Positions 57,636-64,000 of a stretch of DNA of 64,000 nt are shown here, piece by piece. The DNA is from Gordionus sp. m RMFG-2023 (taxonomy: Eukaryota; Nematomorpha; Gordioida; Chordodea; Parachordodidae), in assembly GCF_954871325.1 (NCBI RefSeq), contig NC_088778.1, forward strand, positions 13,667,666-13,731,665, given 5' to 3'. The position numbers and the translations under genes are program-made. Every line of letters starts with the position of its first letter. Within the stretch, counting starts at the first letter, position 1. The notes under the pieces were generated by a model that saw only the letters and a program-made list of their open reading frames with translations, ran no database searches and was not told where the DNA came from.

Positions 57636-59550
57636 CAGAGACCTGCAGAGGTACCATTTGCACGGCCCGGTTTTAAATTTTTTAGGCCCGGCCCGCATAT
57701 TTTAAAAAAAAATTTTTTACGGCCCGGCCCAGATTTAAAAATTTAAGGCACGGCCCGGCCCAAATATTTTTTAAAAAAACTTTTTACGGCCTGGCCGTGA
57801 TTTAAAAATTTCAGGCCCGGCTCGGAATTTTTTAAAATTATATTCGACCTTATATATACAAAAATTCACCTATGAGGTATTTTACCATATTTTTCAGCGA
57901 GTATTATCGCTTATTATTTAAAAAATACATGTAAAAAGCTAATATTTTGAGAATATTATATTGAATTTAGAAAACTGTTATTTATAAAAATGGATATTTG
58001 GAGCATATACTATATTTTATATTGCATTTATAAAAATAAAACTAATATTCATAAAAATGGTAATAATATTTTGAGCATATACTATATTTTATATTGCATT
58101 TAAAAAAAATAAAACTAATATTTATTTTATAAAAATGGAAAATATTTTGAGAATATAATATGTTGTATTTAATTTACTATTTAATTTATAAAATAAAAAT
58201 AAATCGCTATTTAAAAAAATGCATGTATAATAAATAGTATTTTGAAAATATAATCTAATTGCACAATATTAATATAATTTATTTTATAATATAAATTTTT
58301 AACAAAAGAAGATAATTGTATTATATAGTATTGTAAAAAAAAATAATAAAAAATGTTGGATTAAAAACTTTCATGACTCAAGGTAAATGTAATAAATATT
58401 TGACAGTTTGCAAAGTAAAAAACCAGCATGATTAACGAAACCCTATACTCAAGAAAGATATTGAAAATTCACAAATTATCATGAAGAAAGAGAAGCATAT
58501 CTACCTTTTCTCAAGATTAATTCTTCTTTCTTCAAGAATTCTCCCAGTAGTGGAAAAATTCCGCTCACAGCTTGCACTTGAAGCAGGAATTGCCAATACC
58601 CGTTTTGCCAATTTTGCTAAAATTGGAAATTCGCTTTGATGAGCCGCCCACCACTCTAACAAATTATCTACCTTAAATGTTTCATCTATTTTTTTATTTA
58701 TGTAATTATAATATTCATCATCGGGTATTGACATATTACCAGAATTACCATCGCCCCATTTGTCATAAAACGATTCAGTTTGTTTAACAACAGTCGTAAT
58801 TTGACTGGTCTATGGTATTTCATTTACTTCCTGAGCCTCTTGTAATTTAATATAATCTTTTATATAGTTTTCGGTCATCTTGCGATCTGTCCCTGACAAC
58901 ATACGTAATTGCTTGAATTTGGGACAGAGAAAAAGAGAAATAAACTGATACTTGTGTAAAACAAATTTTTCAATTAAAAAATGTTTTATATTAAGTAAAA
59001 TCAATTTTATTTCTCCTTTTTCGCTTTGAAAGGTATTACAAACTTCAAGAAGTGATATTCCTTTATTTGATTGTTTTGGTAAAATATATTCTAAAAATTT
59101 AGATATGAATTATAAAAAAATATATTAAAAATACTTGAATATTGGGGTTTATTTAAGATATTCCTTTATTTGATTGTTTTGGTAAAATATGTTGTAAAAA
59201 TTTAGAAATGAATTATAAAAAAATATATTAATACTTTGAATAAATTTGCAGGAAATTAATAATTAGATCGATCTGTGGGTGTTAGGTAGTGTTAACTACC
59301 ACCCAATATTATATTAATCGTAACTATAATATAATATATTCTTATCATTAACTCATAATGTAAAAATTTTTATAAAAAATATTAAGGCCCGGCCCGGGTT
59401 TAACAATCTTAGGCCCGGCCCTGATATATTTTAAAAAAAATTTTTAGGCCCAGCCCGGATATGTTTAAAAAAAATTTTTTTAGGCCCGGCCTGGGTATAT
59501 TTAAAAAATTTAAAATACGGCTCGGCCCTGGCCGGGCCTGCAGGTCTCTG
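57636..59550 (-). mobile_element. hAT element A, copy 2 (inverted)
   Basis: 1915 bp, the reverse complement of the 1346-3126 element with the same CAGAGACCTGCAG ends. The flanks ATATATAT and ATATATTA match at six of eight bases. It is slightly longer because of small insertions. It lies 54.5 kb from copy 1. Confidence 0.9.
58501..59004 (-). pseudogene. hAT transposase C-terminal fragment, broken copy
   Basis: The same frame as 1867-2406, in two pieces (58810-59004 and 58501-58734). A TCG codon has become TAG after NEIP, and a short deletion after RRINL shifts the frame so that the last 15 residues are lost. The dimerisation motif VLAIPASSASCERNFSTTGR is still intact. The parallel frame in copy 1 has none of these changes. 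Confidence 0.85.
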
Positions 59551-59688
59551 ATATATTATATATTCATTTTTATATTTTGTTTACATGTTTTAAAGATAAA
59601 TGAATATAAATTGATATATTTAAAAAAAAATAATAGTTATATTCATCATTTTAAAATATTAATTTTTTTTAAAGTAATGTTTAGCTAT

Positions 59689-59768
59689 AGCTATTTGGGA
59701 AAATTAGTGATGCTATTTATAAGCTACTCTTTTATAAAGGTAGCATCGCTACTCAAAAAATGTAGATA
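59689..59768. mobile_element. Worn AGCTAC/GTAGC MITE relic
   Basis: Clustered GCTAT, GCTACTC, GGTAGC and GCTACTC words resemble the subterminal block of hAT F (56760-56884). No ends are defined. Confidence 0.35.
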
Positions 59769-59769
59769 A

Positions 59770-60355
59770 GTTTATTTAAAATCAATATTATTTTTTAAAA
59801 ATGCTAAATATAGGTCCAAATCCAATCTGATATTTAATATCAGCTCAACTCCAAAGATAATATGTATAATCAATATAAATGGTTAATTTTCTTTTTTATC
59901 TGAACTAAATCAAACTAAGGAACCAATTCTGAAAACTAAACCACCATAATTTAAATTAAACCATAATCCAGCCCAAGAATACTGGACTATTAACCTTTAG
60001 TATTTAAGTCAAATAAAAAAATTTTATCTAATCATCCCAAACAAAAAAAAATAGATTCAATACCAAGCTCTATCATTATAAAACATATTCATATATAAAT
60101 GTTTAATATTTCATTCTTCACACCAATTCTATTTTATATATTTAAGAGATAACTTTAAAAATATTAATAGCAAAATAAATGCTACTAATATCTATTATAA
60201 TAAAAAAGTAACTAATGTAAAATATATATTTCCAATTTTAATCATATTTTAGTAAATAATTATAATTAACATTCAAGTTTAAATTTATTTAAAATGAATG
60301 ATATTTTTAGATTTAAATGATTATTTTAAATTTTTCAAAGCATATAGATTTTGCT
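59770..60355. other. AT-rich stretch downstream of the complex I genes
   Basis: No gene was identified; it lies 3' of the minus-strand NDUFB1-like gene. Confidence 0.4.
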
Positions 60356-60360
60356 TTTGT

Positions 60361-60555
60361 TCACCAAGAAGGTACATCATCATCTTTTATGTTTCTATTG
60401 TAAAACATTTGGCTTTTATCTCGAAATTTAATTGCTCTCTGGGTGTCTCTTCTATCATACATGAATCCAATATACATAACACCAAATATAAATGGGAAAG
60501 GTTTATATACATGGTAAAGGTACTTGACATCTTTATAAGTAAATTTCATAGTCAT
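60361..60555 (-). CDS. NDUFB1: Complex I accessory subunit NDUFB1 (MNLL) homologue
   Basis: A 64-residue protein starting at a true ATG (MTMKFTYKDVKYLYHVY) with a single membrane segment (FPFIFGVMYIGFMY), followed by DRRDTQRAIKFRDKSQMF and a C-terminal DDDVPSW. The pattern G..IG..DR....R...FR.KS..F....W matches human NDUFB1 (58 residues) over its whole conserved length. The protein is a small single-span subunit of mitochondrial NADH:ubiquinone oxidoreductase, in the membrane arm, with a structural rather than catalytic role. No intron is needed. The ATG lies 15 bases after the stop of another frame that looks like a second complex I subunit, in the same reading frame. A second ATG two codons later is an alternative start. 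Confidence 0.78.
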   Translation of the reverse strand: MTMKFTYKDVKYLYHVYKPFPFIFGVMYIGFMYDRRDTQRAIKFRDKSQMFYNRNIKDDDVPSW

Positions 60556-60570
60556 TTGCCGGTAAATTTA

Positions 60571-60898
60571 TTAAGGATGTTTATAATTTAAAGCCTGTTA
60601 AAAAATTAAATTTTTTATGCAAATTATATAATATATAGTATAAATAACTCAAATTAGTTAAAGCATTCATCATAATTACTTCTTTTTTTCTTTTATATTC
60701 TTGACCAGCACGATAATCCTTGCAAATTAAAAATGTTACAATAAAAGGAGCAAGTATAGAAAATAAATTTTTCCTAAAAACAAGAAGAGTCTTGTCAAAG
60801 TTCATTAAAATGCCTAAAAACGAAAAGATTGTGATTGATATTTCAAATGGCAATTGCTCTTTAAATAATTTTTTGAAATGTATATCCAGTTTGAACAA
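60571..60898 (-). CDS. Small two-span membrane protein, possibly NDUFC2-like; one intron
   Basis: Exons 60680-60898 and 60571-60594 are joined across an 85-base intron (60595-60679, GTAATT..TTTTAACAG) that keeps the frame. Visible protein: about 80 residues, membrane segments FEISITIFSFLGILMNF and LFSILAPFIVTFLI, then CKDYRAGQEYKRKKE and the spliced tail ALNYKHP. The layout (two spans, then a charged D-Y..R..E....KHP tail) recalls NDUFC2 (B14.5b) of complex I, whose tail reads EDY..A..DRE....KLHP; similarity is modest. The frame has no ATG at its left edge, so a short upstream exon is probably missing. Its stop (TAA TAA) sits 15 bases before the NDUFB1 start, suggesting a shared transcript. 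Confidence 0.5.
60595..60679 (-). other. Predicted 85-base intron
   Basis: Donor GTAATT after the Glu codon GAA, acceptor TTTTTTAACAG. A CTAAT that could serve as the branch point is present but lies near the donor (TTTAACTAATTTG). Splicing replaces a nonsense-like Asn/Leu/Tyr tail by ALNYKHP. Confidence 0.55.
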
Positions 60899-60909
60899 AT
60901 ATAAATCAT

Positions 60910-61570
60910 AATTTAAAATTTAACCCTTAAACAAATAAAACATTAACTATGTATATCGTATGGAATTGCATAATCTATAGGGATTCAGAATCCCTTTATC
61001 TTAAATCATTCTCTTATAGGGCGATTTTATTTTATTAAGTTGAAAATGCCTTTGCAGAAATATATTCTGAAATCAGGGATAATTTGTTCAAAGAGACCAG
61101 AGGGTTAAGCCACTCAATCTTGTGGCATAAACAGGGGTGTTGGAGTTAACTCACCCTCCAACTCTACCAATATGGGATCAGGGTTGCCAGATATCCACTT
61201 GAAATTGAAAACGTGAGTTTGTCTTTTATAATAATTCATAGGGGGCTTCGCTATTTCTCCCAATTTGTGGCCTTCAGCCAACTTTTATCCGGCCTTCGGA
61301 TGGGTTAATTGATATACTCTATTAATAAAAGATGTTATATTATAATAAGATTTTTAAGACAATATTAAATTTGATATTTTTTATTAATTAACTAATAACA
61401 ATTATGATGTATTATTTTCCCATTTTTATAAATATAGCATATTATTAATTATTATATTTTATGGATGATTTTAAAAGAGGCAATAAAGATTTTCCATCGG
61501 TACTGAGGAGATAGGCTGAAAGCTCTTTGCATAGATGGTTATACTTTTGTTTAACCATAAGTTCAGCTTC
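60910..61570. other. Upstream region of the complex I genes with a worn MITE scrap
   Basis: A relic at 61235-61320 (GGGGGCTTCGCTATTTC, CCGGCCTTCGGATGGG) resembles 26720-26775 of MITE family C. No upstream exon for the gene at 60571-60898 could be fixed. A 40-codon open stretch at 61445-61570 on the minus strand (KQKYNHLCKELSAYLLSTDG) is unassigned. Confidence 0.4.
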
Positions 61571-61573
61571 TAA

Positions 61574-62250
61574 CATAAGCATAACCAGAGGGGGGGGGGC
61601 AAAGGGAAATCCCCACCCCTTCAGAAATTTATCACTTTTTGTTAATATCATTTTAAGCTAATAAAAAATATCCTCCTTAGTCCTCCTCCTACTCCCTGTC
61701 CCCCAAACACATATATCTTAAACAATAATTTATAAAAAAGAATGTAAAAGTTAAAAAAAATTTAAGCTAAAACTATTAATCATAATTTATACTTTTTTGG
61801 AAAAAGCATTTATTATATATAACAAAAGTGAAACCAAAAATTAAGAAAGGAAATATAAGCCAAAGATAAGTCTTAAGACAAAAGTGAAATGTATTATAAA
61901 TAATAGATCCATAAAATTACTAACAAATATATATATTTAATATAATTTTTTATAAAGTGAGTAACATTAATTTATTTATCTTATTAAAAGTAAAATATAA
62001 TTATAAAACTATTGATAAAATTAAATTATAAATTAAATTTAAAAAAAGTAAAGCACAATATAAACAGTGGAAGAAACTTTGCAAGGAATACCGTGATGGG
62101 GTGCGAAGCCTTCCAGATTATATGTCTTTACAGTATATCTAATTTTATCAATTATCATATGACAATCAAATAATTTTTCCCAATAGTATATTAAATATTT
62201 TACAGAAGACTATAAAATATTGATATGGACAACAGAAAATATCCTTTAAA
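61574..62250 (+). mobile_element. MITE family C, left-half copy
   Basis: Starts CATAAGCATAACCAGAGGGG and matches the left half of the following element for about 650 bp (CACCCCTTCAGAAATTTATC, GCCAAAGATAAGTCTTAAGA). The right half is absent. The two lie as near-adjacent direct repeats. Confidence 0.8.
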
Positions 62251-62282
62251 GAATATAAATGAAAAAAATAATTCTGTATTTT

Positions 62283-63437
62283 CATAGGCGTAGCCAGGGG
62301 GGGGGGCAAGGGGAAATTCCCACCCCCTTCAGAAATTTATCACTTTTTGAAAATATCTTTTTTGGCTAATAAAAAATACCCCCCTTAGTCTTCCCCCCAC
62401 TCCCTGACCCTCAAATATGTATGCATATATCTTAAATAATAATTTAAAAGAAAGAATGTAAAAGTTGATATTTTTTTATAAAACTATTCATCATAATTTA
62501 TAGATTTTTGGGAAAATAAATTTATAAATATATAAAATGAACCAAAAATGTTTTTTAATAAATGGAATATAAGCCAAAGATAAGTCTTAAGACAGAAGTG
62601 AAATGTATTATAATTATTAATAATAGATCCATAAAATTAATAAATATTATAATATATCAAATATAATTTTTTATAAAGTGAGTAATTTTAATTTATTAAT
62701 CTTAATAAAAGTTAAATATAATTTTAAAACTATTGATAAAATTAAATCATAAATTAAAAAAATATTAAAGCACAATACAAACAGTGGAATATTATATGTC
62801 GTAGATTTACAATATATCTAATTATCAAATGACAATCAAGTAATTTTTACCTATATAGCGAATAATCTATTTTACAGATAACTATAAAATATTGATAAGG
62901 ACATCAGAAAATATCTTTTAAAGACATTGTGGGATGAATAATAAAATTAAATTTAAATATAATTTTTCTTAAAATAAATAGATGGCGATAAATAATTGAA
63001 TGCAAATTGTTGCATATTTAATATCAAGAGCATTGATTAGTAAAATTTGTTAAATTATTAACTGTAATATATTCTCTAACTGTCAAATATGACTGTAAAA
63101 GTGGAATTTTACCTAGTATTTTATAACTAATTCTATATAATAGAGTAAAATTAACTATATGTCTACTTACTTTTTATAAATAAATTACTTATAATTGTTT
63201 GGAATAAATTATTACCATGCTTTTATATTAAGGTATATACAATACAAGTAATTTATTATATTTTTATTTTATATAAACTAATAAAAATATATTTCATATT
63301 TGTTCCAGGCTTATATTAAAATTTGTAAAAATATTTATCTATATATAGTCTAAAGTAAGGGTCTGGGGGCGAAGCCCCCAGTAATTTTTTAATTTCCCCC
63401 CCCCCCCCCCCTTATGAAAATCCTGGCTACGCCTATG
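62283..63437. mobile_element. MITE family C, complete copy
   Basis: 1155 bp with exact 16-bp inverted ends CATAGGCGTAGCCAGG and CCTGGCTACGCCTATG. A G-run follows the left end, and a run of about 16 C at 63399 precedes the right end. The flanks GTATTTTC and GTATATTT match at six of eight positions, consistent with a hAT-size duplication. The left half matches 61574-62250; the right half matches 26683-27200 in reverse. No transposase frame is present. Confidence 0.88.
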
Positions 63438-64000
63438 TATATTTCAGTAGCGTCAATATCTAATAAGTTACATAAAAAGTTATATATATTCTTAAAAATT
63501 CTTCCAAAAACTTAATCAAAATATATACTTAAATAAATTTTCAATTTTTATTAATTATCAAAAAATAAACCAAGAAACATAAGTAATTTTTACAAAAATA
63601 TCAAATATCTTTTTCATTAAAAAAATATTAATAAATAAATCTAATATTTCTCAAAAATCAATAATAATGATTTCTTATTTACAATTATCATTTGTTTTCG
63701 CAAATTAAACAAAAGTTATAGATTAATTTAAAAAATTATATGAAAAAGATCATCAAAAATTAGGACATGTCACCCTTTTATGGGCACATGACATTCCCTA
63801 TTATACTTTTTATTTAAATATTATTATAAATAATATATTATAAAAATTTTTGAGTAAACTACGCGGATTCTTATTTTAAAATAATATTCAATGTGTAGAG
63901 TATGGAAATGGATATTAAGAGAATGATTGCTATGTTATCGTCTTTTTGTATCATGGACATAGTTGTCGACGTTTGCGCTATATTTATGTAATTAATTGTT
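63438..64000. other. AT-rich end of window
   Basis: No gene is supported. A 29-codon ATG frame at 63902-63991 (MEMDIKRMIAMLSSFCIMDI) is too short to judge and could be an exon running off the window. Confidence 0.35.

Noticed and set aside
60298-60591. 97-codon plus-strand frame over the NDUFB1-like gene
   Set aside because: It is the shadow of the minus-strand gene, which has clear family motifs; the plus frame has none.
61445-61651. 68-codon minus frame ending in the MITE
   Set aside because: Its N-terminal third is the MITE C end (KGWGFPFAPPPL). The remainder has no recognised motif and no independent start.

Overview
The window looks like nuclear DNA of a very AT-rich, transposon-loaded eukaryote. 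My best guess is an early-diverging fungus of the arbuscular mycorrhizal type (Glomeromycotina). The reasons are the extreme AT content (about four fifths by eye), several hAT families with GC-rich GGCCCGG-type ends, a Rep/helicase Helitron, an endonuclease-bearing LINE, short 40-145 bp introns, and a fungal-looking small complex I subunit. The species cannot be fixed from the sequence alone. No rRNA, tRNA or CRISPR array was seen.

Layout. 1-11.4 kb holds three hAT elements with exact 8-bp target duplications: a GGCCCGG-ended element at 1346-3126, a 2-kb fold-back element at 4363-6370 and a short element at 10446-11381 nested in an older one. 11.4-25 kb is mostly empty AT-rich DNA with worn MITEs, a hAT relic and one unplaced 138-codon reading frame. 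25-31 kb holds small hAT MITEs, a 1.6-kb palindrome and a worn ZMYM-type hAT. 31.2-37.1 kb is a broken Helitron on the minus strand (Rep, then PIF1-like helicase) followed by an 11-copy 139-bp minisatellite. 37-43.4 kb is a repeat field with a 114-bp array in two blocks, a hAT MITE, a long-inverted-repeat element and a second block of the 139-bp repeat. 44.5-47.5 kb is a fossil gag-only LTR element. 48.2-57.6 kb is a nest of hAT elements and LINEs in which a LINE sits in a hAT and a hAT sits in a LINE. 57.6-59.6 kb is a second, inverted copy of the first hAT.

The only convincing host genes are at 60.36-60.90 kb on the minus strand: an NDUFB1 (MNLL) homologue of mitochondrial complex I and, 15 bases upstream and in the same frame, the end of another small membrane protein that resembles NDUFC2 (B14.5b) and carries one intron. 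If both are real, two complex I accessory subunits may share one transcript. The rest of the right end (61.5-63.4 kb) is a MITE family with CATAGGCGTAGCCAGG ends.

The main themes are: (a) non-autonomous hAT elements that keep only the dimerisation domain of the transposase, (b) GC-rich self-complementary repeats just inside the ends of nearly every hAT family, (c) a Helitron with inverted hairpin ends and a homogenised minisatellite, and (d) a possible two-gene complex I transcript.
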